NCBI GenBank assembly: GCA_011799875.1
Contig: CM022299.1
Coordinates: forward strand, 216,999,018-217,063,017
Direction of reading: 5' to 3'
From: Thinopyrum elongatum
Lineage: Eukaryota; Streptophyta; Magnoliopsida; Poales; Poaceae
DNA: 64,000 nucleotides
This document shows positions 9,271 to 21,214 of this stretch, one piece after another; positions within the stretch are counted from its first letter, which is position 1; every line of letters begins with the position of its first letter. The position numbers and the translations under genes are program-made. The notes below the pieces were generated by a model, which worked only from the letters and a program-made list of their open reading frames with translations, did no database searches and was not told the origin of the DNA.

Positions 9271-11594
9271 TGTGACACCCTGATTTTTGCAACTTTTTCT
9301 TTTCAAACTTTTCTTGGCTTTATTTGAATTTTGAATGGTTTTTGAACCTATTCATTGATCTTGGACATTTCTGAACCCTTTCCAAGTGATCCAAAGCCTC
9401 ATCACCTTACCAAAACCCTGCCAAGTACTTCAAGAACCCAAATCCCAATTTAAATCATTTTCAATAACTCTTTTCTTTTATTTGAGAATTTAGGGCATTA
9501 CTATGGGTGTGAAGCAACCTATAGCTATGATGCTCAGAAAATTCCCAAATAATTCCCTAAAATACTTTGGATCATATCTTGCCCCAATATCCAAAAATAT
9601 TCCATGACCTAGTTCAATTATTTTGCAAAATAATTCAGTTTTGCTTCTGGTCAGACTGGACCTTTGTGAAGGAAGTACATGCTAGGTTTATCCAAATGCT
9701 CTCAAATTTTTGTGGCATGAGGACACCTACAAATGACTTCCCTACACCAAGTTTCAGCATCTGAAGATCTTCTAAGTGAGCAGTACTTCAACATTTTGAT
9801 TCTGGACCAGTTTTGCAGGTTACACATGAACTACCCTCAAAACTTATCCAAACCACCTCAAACTTGGCCAGTTTGGAGTCCTTCCAACGAGGATCACTCC
9901 AGACACCTTCTTTGGCTCAATCTCCACCTCATTTCTTCTCTGGAATCTCCACAAGTTTGCTGTCAGAGACTGTTGATGATCTTACCTCTCATCTCTGCGT
10001 GAACCAAGCCAAACCAGGGGTACAGGTGAAGAGAGGGATCAAAGGTCGACATGCTGGACATGTTTTGCCAGGCTTGCGTGGCCTCCTGGTGCCAAGCACT
10101 GTGGTGAGCACGACGCTGGCATGCTTGTCGCTGCACTCTGTGCTGCGCAAGGCTTATGTCTCATCCGAGCGAGACCACGGCGCCGCAACAGCTTGTCTGG
10201 GCATGCCGACATCGCCTCTGGTCGACACGTAGCCCCTCCAGAACCCTCGCTCTCGCCGGAGATGCCCTCGTCGGCCGCCACGCCATCGCCGCACTGTGAG
10301 ACCCGTGCGACCATAGTTGCGGCGCCGCTCGTGGTTTCCTCCCGAGCCATCGCCTCCCGCATTGAATGTTGCTGCTCTCTCACGTCCCCTCACTGCAAAC
10401 ATCTAGCCAGCGCGACGTACGTCTCGCCGGCGCCATGGCCCACTTCGAGCCGCATCTAGAGAGCTCGCCGAGCGCCCCCTCCCACCTATTTAAAGCCCCG
10501 CCCGGCCTCGCCTAGCTCCTCACCCCTCTCCCTCCTCCTCAATCGCCCCCTCAGAGCAAGAGCCAAGGCCGAGAGGCCCTCTGGCCTCTAGCTTCACCGG
10601 AGCTCTGTCGCCAGCTGAGCTCCACCACCAGCCCTCTCCAAGCCACCCCAACTCCGCCCGAGCCCACCGCTGAGTTCGTGGTGTTCCACTGGTGCTTCCA
10701 GACCCCTCCCCGAATCGAACCACCGCCGGAATCGCCATCGCCGACGATCACCGTAGCACCCGTCCGCTGGAGAAGAAGGGTGCAACGCCATCCGACCATC
10801 TCCGAAGGAGCTACGGGTACAGGGTGAACCGCCGTCGAACGCCTGATCCATCCCCACCATCCACTAGCCCCACCGCCGTCGCTATCGCCGACAATCATCG
10901 CCGGTGAGCCGCCCCTCTTCTCTGCTCTTTCTCCCTCCTCTGTTTAAATGGGCCGGGCCCCACTTGCCAGTGACTAGACGAAGCGGTAAGTGGAGGCGCC
11001 CGTGGCAAATACGCCTTCGACGTGGCCCGTTCTGGTTTTTCCATTTTTGATTTATTTAACAGAGTTGACCAGTAGGTTTGACTGCTTATAACTTTTTACA
11101 AGAAGGTCCATTTGACCTGATTCTTTTTGCATTGTGTTCATAATGAAGCCCTTTATTTTTCAACCAAGTTTGGTATTTTTCCAATACTCACAGAATTGTT
11201 GGTGAATAAAAAGGCTTTATGTGACATTTTCTTTTGCCATTTAAAAATATTTTCAGAAGGGGATACTTGTGGATTTGAAGACCAGGAGTTTCTAAACAAC
11301 CCAACTGATCAAGGCAAGCCAGGACATCCATATTATGAAGCATTTCATAGCATTGCATAATTCATATTCATTTCTTGCATTTAAATTATCATTGATAATT
11401 CAAAGTAAATTATTCAAGTGACTTATGTTGATAACTCAAATTGATATGATGATTATGTAACATATGAGCTTGTACTCGACTATCATCAATAAAAGTTTAG
11501 CTATGTTCTGTTCCAAGTTGTTGTGTGTTTCCAGAAGACATGATCTCTGGGTTGGAAACACTGGTAAACCGGTTCTCTGAGCCGGGGTGCACAA
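9271..11594 (+). repeat. 5' LTR of Tekay-like element (2324 bp)
   Basis: It runs from TGTGACACCC to GGGTGCACA. The AT-rich first kilobase is followed by a GC-rich block (about 10,080-10,930), with a TATA box TATTTAAA at 10,487-10,494. A candidate polyadenylation signal AATAAA lies at 11,488-11,493. It matches 17,284-19,607 along its whole length. Confidence 0.93.
10487..10494 (+). promoter_or_regulatory. TATA box of 5' LTR
   Basis: TATTTAAA followed by a GC- and pyrimidine-rich leader (CCTCCTCCTC) looks like a plant core promoter. It recurs in the 3' LTR at 18,500-18,507. Confidence 0.7.
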
Positions 11595-11598
11595 CCCT

Positions 11599-11611
11599 TG
11601 GTATCAGAGCC
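11599..11611 (+). other. Primer binding site, initiator Met-tRNA type
   Basis: TGGTATCAGAGCC a few bases after the 5' LTR matches the common plant initiator methionine tRNA primer site. Confidence 0.92.
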
Positions 11612-11764
11612 AAGTTGATTGTAGGACACCCTAGGTATCCCGCTAGGACTGCGATTAGTATAGGACTTTGAGTGTGCATCCTGCTTGTTGCATTTGATTG
11701 TTGCATGCCATGTCTCATGCATCAGAATTCATTATGATACTAACCTTTGGCATTGTGAGTGTAG

Positions 11765-12601
11765 ATGGCACCAGTTCCATATCACTTCCATCATGAGCCA
11801 GAACCCCACACTTTTCCAGCTCTGCTTCGGAGCGTCTGGCTTCGGCTGTATCCCAACGGTGATGACCTGGTGTACCTGGTGTTCCGGGAGCAGTTGGGCG
11901 AGTCAGTATATGAGTACCATGCAGTGGCTTACCTGACCGCGACTTTGGATATTGGAAGCTCTTCTCGCTCTTCCAAGGGCGGAGTGGCTTCTACTCCGGA
12001 GCTGGCGGTCCAGTTTGCTGCGATGGAGGCTATTACTGACTTGCGCTTCCACGAGGCTGAGATGCAGACCCATCCAGGTTTCTTCCACTATCCCACCCTG
12101 TCACCTGCGACAGGGCGAGTCCTTTTCTCACCTATTGACCCAGCGTGTGATCATGTGGCTGGTGTTTTGTCTTGCTACCTGAACGCCAGTTACCGTATGA
12201 TCATTTCCTTGGCTGAGGAGCTGTGTCGTGTTCAGGGGGCACTTGCAGCAGTGACTCCAGCACCTCCTCCCGTTGTTCCACCTAGTTATCCACCACCAGT
12301 TCCACCTCCGCGTGTGCTTGATACCCCTTCTGGTTTTTCTGGGCCATCAGGCTTATCGTCTGGTAGTCGACTTGAGACCCCAGCTGAGTGGGCCTCACTT
12401 CTAGCCACTCCTGCTCCACCGATGCTGAGGCGACGTGCTCTTTCTTCCGCAGAAGGAGAGCCGTCTCAGCAGCGTTGTCGCGTCTCCTTTGACCCGGTGA
12501 CTCACATCATCAGTTCTGATTCCGACTCAGGATCTGACGACGAGGACTCTTCAGATGGGCAGTGTTCGTGTCACCGACGCACTAAACTAGAGTTTGAGTA
12601 G
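11765..12601 (+). CDS. Accessory ORF between primer site and gag, unknown function
   Basis: An unbroken 278-residue frame starting MAPVPYHFHHEPEP and ending at TAG (12,599-12,601), followed directly by TAA. The N-terminal two-thirds look like a folded domain without a motif I know (AVQFAAMEAITDLRF, SPIDPACDHV). Next comes a proline-rich stretch (PPPVVPPSYPPPVPPP), then a basic patch and an acidic serine tail (DSDSGSDDEDSSD). It is the only ORF of the element with no stop or shift, while gag-pol has several. It lies 216 bp before the gag ATG. I cannot assign a function; it could have been a transcript-borne cofactor of gag. Confidence 0.6.
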   Translation: MAPVPYHFHHEPEPHTFPALLRSVWLRLYPNGDDLVYLVFREQLGESVYEYHAVAYLTATLDIGSSSRSSKGGVASTPELAVQFAAMEAITDLRFHEAEMQTHPGFFHYPTLSPATGRVLFSPIDPACDHVAGVLSCYLNASYRMIISLAEELCRVQGALAAVTPAPPPVVPPSYPPPVPPPRVLDTPSGFSGPSGLSSGSRLETPAEWASLLATPAPPMLRRRALSSAEGEPSQQRCRVSFDPVTHIISSDSDSGSDDEDSSDGQCSCHRRTKLEFE

Positions 12602-12817
12602 TAACGCATGTATCTTTGCATATGCCGACTGTCGTATGAGCAGTCTAGCCATGATATTCCCCCTACTAGCTTGCCATGTATGATGTTGGGTTATCTTGTA
12701 TAATTATGCTGTTCTCTTTATTTGTCTTTTTCATGAATTCTTTTGGTGTCATATTACCGTATTCTCCTTATGGATGTTGCTCATCGATTCGGTGTTTACC
12801 ATGGGAACAAAATTAGG

Positions 12818-13723
12818 ATGAAGAGAGGAAGTAGCAGTCAAGGCGGCGATGGAAACCCCGTCCGTCAATCCGCCAGGCAGGCAGGGCAACCGCCCGAAAA
12901 CTTACCACCACCACCACCTCAAGCACCAACCACAGATCAGATAATGAGAATGTTTGAGGAAAAGAGAAACCAGGACCTCATGGAATTTCTCAAGAGTATG
13001 CAGACAATAGTAGGTCAGAATAATGGCAATGGGGTGCATTCCAAACTGTCTGACTTCCAGCGCACAAAACCACCCAACTTTGGTCAGGCCGTGGATCCTA
13101 TTGAGGCTGATGACTGGTTAAGAACCATGGAGAAGAAAGTGGACATCGCCCGTTGTGAACAAGCAGATAAAGTTCCATTTGTCACCCATTATCTTGAAGG
13201 CCCGGCAGCCATATCGTGGGACAACACCAAGTTAATGTGGCCTGCTGAAGAGATTTCCTGGGAGAAATTCAAAGAGCTGTTCCGCAAGTATCATGTTCCC
13301 ACGGGCATCATGAAAGTGAAACAAAGAGAATTCCTAGCTCTCACCCAAGGAAACATGTCTGTGGGAGAATACTTAAACAAGTTCAACAATTTGGCCCGGT
13401 ACTCTCCTTATGATGTGGCTACCGAAGAAAGGAAAATAGACCGGTTGCTCGAAGGACTTAATCACGCCCTTCGATGTCAGCTATGTATGTTGGATTTCCC
13501 CGATTTCCAGACCTTGGTGGATAAGGCCTTCATCGCCGAACGAGAACACAAGTCTGGTAATGATGATCATAAGAGGAAGTTCGAGCCCAAGAAGGACAAC
13601 AGGGAGCCATATACGCAAAAGCTGCGCAGCTGGCAGTCAGGGCCATCTGAGAACAAACTTGTGTGGAACAATGGTGGCAACAACAGCAAGCCAGGCAACC
13701 AGAGCAAGACGTTCGGCAAGTAG
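12818..13723 (+). pseudogene. gag: Gag of Tekay-like Gypsy element
   Basis: The likely start is the ATG at 12,818 (MKRGSSSQGG); the open frame also runs upstream to 12,743. The capsid-like retrotransposon gag domain is clear: FQRTKPPNFGQAVDPIEADDWLRTMEKK, with the WDNTKLMWP and WEKFKELFRKYHVP blocks and the QREFLALTQGNMSVGEYLNKFNNLARYSP region. Gag forms the particle that packages element RNA. A TAG at 13,721-13,723 stops it. The same frame continues into the zinc knuckle (13,767-13,800, with one cysteine replaced by serine: CFTS-GQSGHYAKQC) and protease, as expected if gag and pol were one frame. Confidence 0.9.
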
Positions 13724-16700
13724 CCAGTCATAGAGGACTGCCGCCGCAACAACACCTGTTTCACTTCTGGCCAGAGTGGACACTACGCCAAGCAGTGCCC
13801 TACTAATAACGGGAAGCAATCAGCTGACCACAAGCCACAAGTCAATCACCTTGGACGCCACCCCAACCACAACTTCAGCCACGGATGCGTCCACCACATC
13901 TCTGCCGAAGAAGTCTGCGAAGCTCCAGATATTGTCCTTGGTATGTTTTCTGTCAATAACATACCTGCAGTAATTTTATTTGATTCTGGGGCTTCCCACT
14001 CGTTTATTTCGTGAAATTTTGCTACCTTGCACAAACTTTCTCCTTTGCTTTTGGGCAAAATCATGGCGGTGCAATCCCCTGGCTCTATGCTCAAAACAAA
14101 TATAATATACAAGGGGCTGGAAATCTCAATCCATGGAGTCAAATTCCCAGCTACCCTGGTTGCTATTGAATCCCCAGGACTGGACATAATACTAGGAATG
14201 GACTGGTTGGCACCACACCAAGTGTGTATCAATTGCGCCACCAGAACGGTGACATTGGTGAACCCCGCCGGACAGACCGTTCAATTTCTGGCCAGCAGAA
14301 TGATAACAAAGAAGGGCACGGCATACCAAACTACTGTTACAGATATGAATCTGATTCCGGTAGTGGGTGAATTTCCAGATGTGTTCCCTGAGGAATTACC
14401 AGGAATGCCGCCCGACCGAGAATTGGAGTTTGCGTTTGAGGTAATTCCCGGTACAGCTCCAATATACAAGAAATACTATCGTATGCCAGGCCCAGAGCTG
14501 GCAGAATTAAAGAAGCAGTTGGACGAGTTGCTACAAAAAGGATATATTCGTCCAAGAATCTCGCCATGGGGGTCACCAGTATTATTTGTCAAGAAAAATG
14601 ATGGAAGTCTACGAATGTGCGTAGACTATCGCCAGCTTAATGAGGTCACTATCAAGAACAAGTACCCGCTCCCTCGAATTGATGACTTAATCGACCAGTT
14701 GAATGGAGCACGGGTATTCTCTAAGATCGACCTCAGAACGGGATATCATCAATTGAAAATCCGAAAGGAGGATATCCCCAAGACAGCGTTCACCACTCAT
14801 TATGGACTATATGAATTTACAGTTATGGCATTTGGATTGACCAACGCTCCAGCCTACTTCATGAGTATGATGAACAAAGTCTTTATGGACTTTCTGGACA
14901 AGTTCGTAGTGGTGTTCATTGACGACATCCTGGTATACTCTAAGGGTGAAGAAGAACATAAGCAACATCTCAGAGCTGTCTTGGAAAGGTTGAGAACACA
15001 TCGCTTATATGCCAAGTTTAGTAAGTGCGAATTTTGGCTAAAAGAGGTGGGATTCCTAGGACATATTCTGTCAGAGAAAGGAATAGCCGTTGATCCCAGT
15101 AAGGTTACTGCAGTCTTGAACTGGAAGACACCAGTCACGGTGACTGAAGTCCGTAGTTTCCTGGGCTTGGCAGGCTACTACCGTCGCTTCATTCAAGGCT
15201 TTTCTAAGATAGCCAAGCCACTGACGAAATTGTTGAAAAAGAACCAAAGGTTTATCTGGACAGACGAGTGCGACAACAGTTTCCAGGAATTAAAGACGAG
15301 GCTAACCACAGCCCCTGTCTTAGTCCTTCCAGACATTCACAAGAGTTTTGACATATACTGCGATGCATCCAGGCGTGGAATCGGATGCGTGCTAATGCAA
15401 GAAGGGAAGGTTGTAGCCTATGCATCACGACAGCTATGACCTCATGAGGAAAACTATCCCACACATGATTTGGAGCTAGCTGCTGTGGTTCATGCCCTGA
15501 AGATCTGGAGGCATTACCTTATCGGACAGCGATGTGAAATATACACAGACCATAAGAGTCTCAAGTATATTTTCACTCAACCCGACCTGAACCTCAGACA
15601 ACGAAGATGGCTTGAGCTAGTCAAGGACTATGATGTTGGAATAAACTATCATCTAGGGAAAGTGAATGTGGTCGCTGATGCCCTGAGCAGGAAACAAGCT
15701 GCTGTGAATGCACTAGTTGAGGGTATGCATCCGAGCTTACAAGAAGAGTTTGTCAAGCTCAATATGGTGCTATGCGGCCCAATGACCCCGGATACATTGG
15801 AAATTACTCCAACTCTCATGGAGGAAATCAAGGAAGCACAGAAGTTAGATGAAGAAATTTGGGAGATCAAGGAGTTAATTCAGCAAGGGAAGGCCAAGTC
15901 CTTCTGTATAGATGAACAGGGTACCGTGTGGTTCGAGAAACGAATTTGTGTGCCGAATCAGAACAACTTGAGGCAACATCTACTCAAGGAAGCACATGAG
16001 TCTGCATATTCGGTCCACCCGGGAGGTACTAAGATGTATCAGGACTTGAGGGAAACTTTTTGGTGGTCTGGAATGCGGAAAGACATAGCATACTATGTCG
16101 CCTGCTGTGACATCTGCAATAAAGTCAAACCAGAGCATCAGAACCCGTTGGGCTACTACAACTTTACCAGTGCCCCAGTGGAAGTTGGACGGCATATGTA
16201 TGGATTTTATTGTGGGACTGCCCAAGTCCACAAGAGGCAACGACGCTATTTGGGTCATTGTAGACATACTCACAAAGGTGGCTCACTTTATCCCAGTAAA
16301 GACTACTTTCAACGCAAATCAGCTGGTACAACTCTACATGTCCCGGATAGTCAGTCTGCACGGAGTACCCAAGTCTATCACCTCAGATAGGGGTTCCCTA
16401 TTTACCTCAGCATTCTGGCTACGGCTACATCAAGCTTTGGGAACCATGCTAAAACACAGCACAACATACCATCCGCAAACAGACGGACAGACCGAGCGTG
16501 TAAACCAAATATTAGAAGATATGCTTCGGTCATGCGCTCTTTCCCATGGACCCAAATGGGAGGATAGTCTACCATACGCGGAATTCTCCTACAACAACAG
16601 CTATCAGGCAAGTCTCAAGATGTCGCCTTTTGAGGCATTATACGGACGGAAGTGCCGCACACCACTGAATTGGTCCCAGACAGGAGATAGTCGCATTTTT

Positions 16701-17280
16701 GGTACAGACTTGATGCTCGAAGCTGAAAAGCAAGTCAAGGATATTCAAGAACGACTACGAGCAGCCAAGTCCCGACAAAAGAGCTATTACGACCCAAAGC
16801 ACCGGAAGTAACTTTCGAGCCCGGAAACTATGCTTATCTACGGGTAACTCCTATGAAGGGAGTAAAGAGGTTTGGCACCTGAGGAAAACTAGCCCCAAGA
16901 TATATCGGTCCCTTTCCAGTGATTGCCAGGAAGGGCAGAGTCGCATATTAGTTGGAATTGCCACTAGTACTGTCTGATGTTCATGATGTCTTTCACATCT
17001 CATAGTTGAGGAAATGCATTGCACCCCCAGCCAAGCAAGCGGATATGAGTGAATTAGAATTGGCTAAGGACCTGACCTACGAAGAAAAACCTGTCAGGAT
17101 CCTGGATGAGATGAAAAGAACCACAAGGAGTAAGGTGATAAGATTTTACAAGGTGCTGTGAGAGCACCACACCGAGGAAGAGGCCACTTGGGAAAGAGAA
17201 GATTTTCCGAGATCCGCTTACCCATATTTGTTCCCTGAGCAACCGAATCTTGAGGACGAGATTCATCCTAAGGGGGGTAG
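13724..17280 (+). pseudogene. pol: Pol of Tekay-like Gypsy: protease, reverse transcriptase, RNase H, integrase, chromodomain
   Basis: Protease FDSGASHSF lies near 13,980-14,005. Reverse transcriptase follows, with [12 protein letters not shown] near 14,720 and FIDDIL at the YVDD-type site near 14,920. RNase H follows ([15 protein letters not shown] near 15,550), with the zinc-binding [10 protein letters not shown] part and CCDICNKVK near 16,015-16,130. The integrase core has D in [10 protein letters not shown] in ITSDRGSLF and E in QTERVNQILED. The C-terminal part ends in a chromodomain-like segment (ATWERED, YPYLFPEQP). In-frame stops: about 14,012, 15,437, 16,888, 16,951, 17,005 and 17,159; one frame change near 16,130-16,190 and another near 16,810. 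Frames are reported as broken; no working enzyme is implied. Confidence 0.9.
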
Positions 17281-17283
17281 GTT
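17264..17283 (+). other. Polypurine tract
   Basis: AAGGGGGGTAGGTT directly before the 3' LTR is the expected plus-strand primer. Confidence 0.85.
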
Positions 17284-19607
17284 TGTGACACCCTGATTTT
17301 TGCAACTTTTTCTTTTCAAACTTTTCTTGGCTTTATTTGAATTTTGAATGGTTTTTGAACCTATTCATTGATCTTGGACATTTCTGAACCCTTTCCAAGT
17401 GATCCATAGCCTCATCACCTTACCAAAACCCTGCCAAGTACTTCAAGAACCCAAATCCCAATTTAAATCTTTTTCAATAACTCTTTCCTTTTATTTGAGA
17501 ATTTAGGGCATTACTATGGGTTGTGAAGCAACCTATAGCTATGATGATCAGAAAATTCCCAAATAATTCCCTAAAATACTTTGGATCATATCTTGCCCCA
17601 ATATCCAAAAATATTCCATGACCTAGTACAATTATTTTGCAAAATAATTTAGTTTTGCTTCTGGTCAGACTGGACCTTTGTGAAGGAAGTACATGCTAGG
17701 TTTATCCAAATGCTCTCAAATTTTTGTGGCATGAGGACACCTACAAATGACTTCCCTACAACAAGTTTTAGCATCTAAAGATCTTTCAAGTGAGCACTAC
17801 TTCAACATTTTGATTCTGGACCAGTTTTGCAAGTTACACATGAACTACCCTCAAAACTTATCCAAACCACCTCAAACTTGGCCAGTTTGGAGTCCTTCCA
17901 ACGAGGATCACTCCAGACACCTTCTTTGGCTCAATCTCCACCTCATTTCTTCTCTGGAATCTCCACAAGTTTTTGTCAGAGACTGTTGATGATCTTACCT
18001 CTCATCTCTGCGTGAACCAAGCCAAACCAGGGGTACAGGTGAAGAGAGGGATCGAAGGTCAACATGCTGGACATGTTTTGCCAGGCTTGCGTGGCCTCCT
18101 GGTGCCAAGCACCATGGTGAGCATGGCGCTGGCTTGCTTGTCGCTGCGCTCTGTGCTGCGCCAGGCTCGGGTCTCATCCAAGCGAGACCACGGCGCCGCA
18201 GTAGATTGTCTGGGCATGCCGACATCGCCTCTGGTCGACACGCAGCCCCTCCAGAACCCTCGCCCTCACCGGAGATGCCCTTGCCGGCCGCCACGCCATC
18301 GCCGCACTGTGAGACCCGTGTGGCCATAGTTGCGGCGCCGCTCGTGGTTTCCTCCCGAGCCGTCGCCTCCCGCATTGAATGCTGCTGCTCTCTCACGTCC
18401 CCTCACCGCAAACATCCAGCCAGCGCGGCATACGTCTCGCCGGCGCCATGGTCCACTTCGAGCCGCATTCAGAGAGCTCGCCAAGCGCCCCCTCCTGCCT
18501 ATTTAAAGCCCCGCCCGGCCTCGCCTAGCTCCTCACCCCTCTCCCTCCTCCTCAATCACCCCCTCAGAGCAAGAGCCAAGGCCGAGAGGCCCTCTGGCCT
18601 CGAGCTTCGCCGGAGCTCCGCCGCCAACTGAGCTCCACCACCAGCCCTCTCCAAGCAACCCCAACTCTGCCCGAGCCCACCGCTGAGTTCGTGGTGTTCC
18701 ACTGGTGCTTCCAGACCCCTCCCCGAATCGAACCGCCGCCGGAATTGCCATCGCCGATGATCACTGTAGCACCCGTCCGCTGGAGAAGAAGGGCGCAATG
18801 CTGTCCAGCCATCTCCGGAGGAGCTACGGGTACAGGGTGAACCGCCGTCGAACGCCTGATCCATCCCCACCATCCACGAGCCCCACCGTCGTCGCTATCA
18901 CCGGCAATCATCACCGGTGAGCCGCCCCTCTTCTCTTCTCTTTCTCCCTCCTATGTTTAAATGGGTCGGGCCCCACTTGCCAATGATTGGACGAAGCGGT
19001 AAGTGGAGGCGCCCGAGGCAAATACGCCTTCGACGTGGCCCGTTCTGGTTTTTCCATTTTTTATTTATTTAACAGAGTTGACCAGTAGGTTTGACTGCTT
19101 ATAACTTTTTACAAGAAGGTCCATTTGACCTGATTCTTTTTGCATTGTGTTCATAATGAAGCCCTTTATTTTTCCACCAAGTTTGGTATTTTTCCAATAC
19201 TGATAGAATTGTTGGTGAATAAAAAGGCTTTATGTGACATTTTATTTTGCCATTTAAAAATATTTTCAGAAGGGGATACTTGTGGATTTGAAGACCAGGA
19301 GTTTCTGAACAACCCAACTGATCAAGGCAAGCCAGGACATCCATATTATGAAGCATTTCATAGCATTGCATAATTCATATTCATTTCTTGCATTTAAATT
19401 ATCATTGATAATTCAAAGTAAATTATTCAAGTGCCTTATGTTGTTAACTCAAATTGATATGATGATTATGTAATATATGAGCTTGTACTCGACTATCATC
19501 AATAAAAGTTCAGCTATGTTCTGTTCCAAGTTGTTGTGTGTTTCCAGAAGACATGATCTCTGGGTTGGAAACACTGGTAAACCGGTTCTCTGAGCCGGGG
19601 TGCCACT
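17284..19607 (+). repeat. 3' LTR of Tekay-like element (2324 bp)
   Basis: It matches the 5' LTR end to end, with scattered substitutions and small indels. TATA box TATTTAAA is at 18,500-18,507 and AATAAA at 19,501-19,506. It ends GGGTGCCACT just before the second CCGCG. Confidence 0.93.
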
Positions 19608-20906
19608 CCGCGTCCTGAGGGTTAGCGGGGCGCACGACAGCTGGCCTCGGTGCGGCATCGATGGTCGGCAAGGCGGAGGCGTCACCTCGAGGAGGGGGTG
19701 CCGCCCCACCCTTCTTCGTGTTCGCTCGGCCTAGCTTCCGGAAGGGAGTGGCCCCGGACCTCCTGACGACCCCGGTGGAGCGCGGGGATTCCGCGACCGA
19801 GGGCTCGCCGGTGTCTTCATCATCGGAGAGGCCGCGGAGAAGCTCGCTCTGCGACGGAGGAGAGGTCTCCGCCACATCGTCCATGGTCGCCCCTGAGTCC
19901 TCCTCCCTCTTTTCCCCGGTGTCGTCGCTGAAAGACACTAGTACTGGGGAGTTGGGGAGCTCAGGCAGCACGAGCCCCAACTCGTTGAAGACGGGCATGG
20001 CGGCGACCAGCGCCGCCCCATCGGCACGATGGTACAATGGGATGTAGGCCGCCGGAAGGCTGCCTGGATCCCTCTCAAGCAGGGTGTGCATGGCCTTGTC
20101 CAACTCCTCGCCCATCAAGCTCCCTGAGCGCAGCCGGATGTCGTCCTCCATGCCCTTGAACTCCCACATGGGGCGCATGTGCGCCTGGAGCGGGGCCAGG
20201 CATTGCGTCAAGAACTCTTTGATGAGCATAGCCCCAGTCAACGCCCCGGCCTCCATGTCCGCCGTCATCTTCCACAGGACTGGCGCCGCCCGGGGGTCGG
20301 TGAGCTTCTCATGACCCCACCAATCAAGCTTCTCCGGTAGATCGGATGGCAACTCTAGCTGCGCGTGGAGGCCCCTGGCGTCCATAAAGACCCACTTGCG
20401 CCAAAAGTTCTCCACCTTCTTCCCGGCCCTCATGAGCACGTTGCCACTATGGGCCGCAGCAAAGGAGACGCAGCCAGAATGCTGGGTTGGGTCGTGCATT
20501 CGAAGATAGAAGAAGTGGTTGAGGAGCGCAACGGAGGGCATCACACCCACGAACGCCTCGCAGTAAAAGGCGAAGATCGATAGGAGAAGGATGGAGTTGG
20601 GCTGAAGATGCAGAGCCTGAACCTAGTAATGGTCGAGGACGGCAGTGAAGAACTCGGAGAAAGGCGGGATGAGCCCTGCGAAGATGCTGTGGAGGAAGAA
20701 GGGGTAGAATGTCCCTGCTAGGGTCCCTCGCTCGGCGGAGTCGGACAGGAGCGTCGTCTCCTTCCACTCATTGTAGGTGCTCGCCGTCAGCGGGAGCACG
20801 GCGGTGAGGTGTTTTTCTCGGTGATGGAGGACGTGCCGAGGGCCGGCGCAGGTGAGGAGGAGGAGCTCACGGCCTGCACGACCGGCTTCGCCTTCTCGGA
20901 TGCCAT
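19608..20906 (-). pseudogene. Antisense accessory ORF of Gypsy element, N-terminal half (PF04195-like)
   Basis: The start codon is at 20,904-20,906 (MASEKAKPVVQAV). After a frameshift near 20,815-20,830 the frame reads through the family pattern IPPFSEFF, LQPNSILLLSIFAFYCEAFVG and LLNHFFYLR. A TAG near 20,625 interrupts it. A serine/acidic linker follows, and the reading breaks at the CCGCG insertion site of the Tekay-like element; it resumes at 9270 on the same strand. The two halves make a protein of roughly 900 residues. It lies antisense between the internal region and the 3' LTR at 21,215. Function unknown. Confidence 0.75.
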
Positions 20907-21214
20907 CGGCGAAGAACTTGGGAGAAGAGACGTGGAAGGAGGAGGAATCCGACTAGATCTGGAGATGCTCTCGGCAGGAGAAAAGGGGATTTGGAGCGAG
21001 GAGAAGAGAAGGTAATGATGGCTTGGTGTGGGCGCCAGTCTTTTGTCAGCCTGGGCGGTTGCCGAGGCGGCGTGGGGAAGTGGAGACGCCCACATCCCGT
21101 CAAGCGCCACGTGTCAACGTGGTCCGCAGGCGATTGGGGCCCGCGGTGCTTCGCCCTTGCCCTTTGGCTTTGCCACGAAGCCAAGTCCGAGCGCGCCTTG
21201 GGCCCGGGGGCTAC
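20907..21214. other. Promoter-side spacer of the antisense ORF and polypurine tract
   Basis: It lies between the antisense ORF start and the plus-strand 3' LTR. It ends in GGGCCCGGGGGCTAC (about 21,200-21,214), the same polypurine tract style as at 2749 and 5029. Any promoter for the antisense ORF would lie here or in the LTR; I see no clear TATA box. Confidence 0.5.

Larger units (their letters stand above)
9271..19607 (+). mobile_element. Complete Gypsy element, Tekay/Del-like, 10.3 kb
   Basis: It begins TGTGACACCC and ends GGGTGCCACT, an imperfect inverted copy. The 5 bp CCGCG flanks it at 9266-9270 and 19,608-19,612. The two LTRs have the same length (2324 bp) and differ by a few percent by eye. 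The order is 5' LTR, primer site, pre-gag ORF, gag, protease, reverse transcriptase, RNase H, integrase with a chromodomain-like end, polypurine tract and 3' LTR; the chromodomain-like end places it near Tekay/Del chromoviruses. It sits inside the antisense ORF of an older Gypsy element. Stops and one or more frameshifts make it non-autonomous today. Confidence 0.93.

Noticed and set aside
10039..10907. Several overlapping frames of 70-140 residues in the GC-rich part of the 2.3 kb LTR
   Set aside because: They occur on both strands, differ between the two LTR copies and resemble nothing. They are by-products of high GC.
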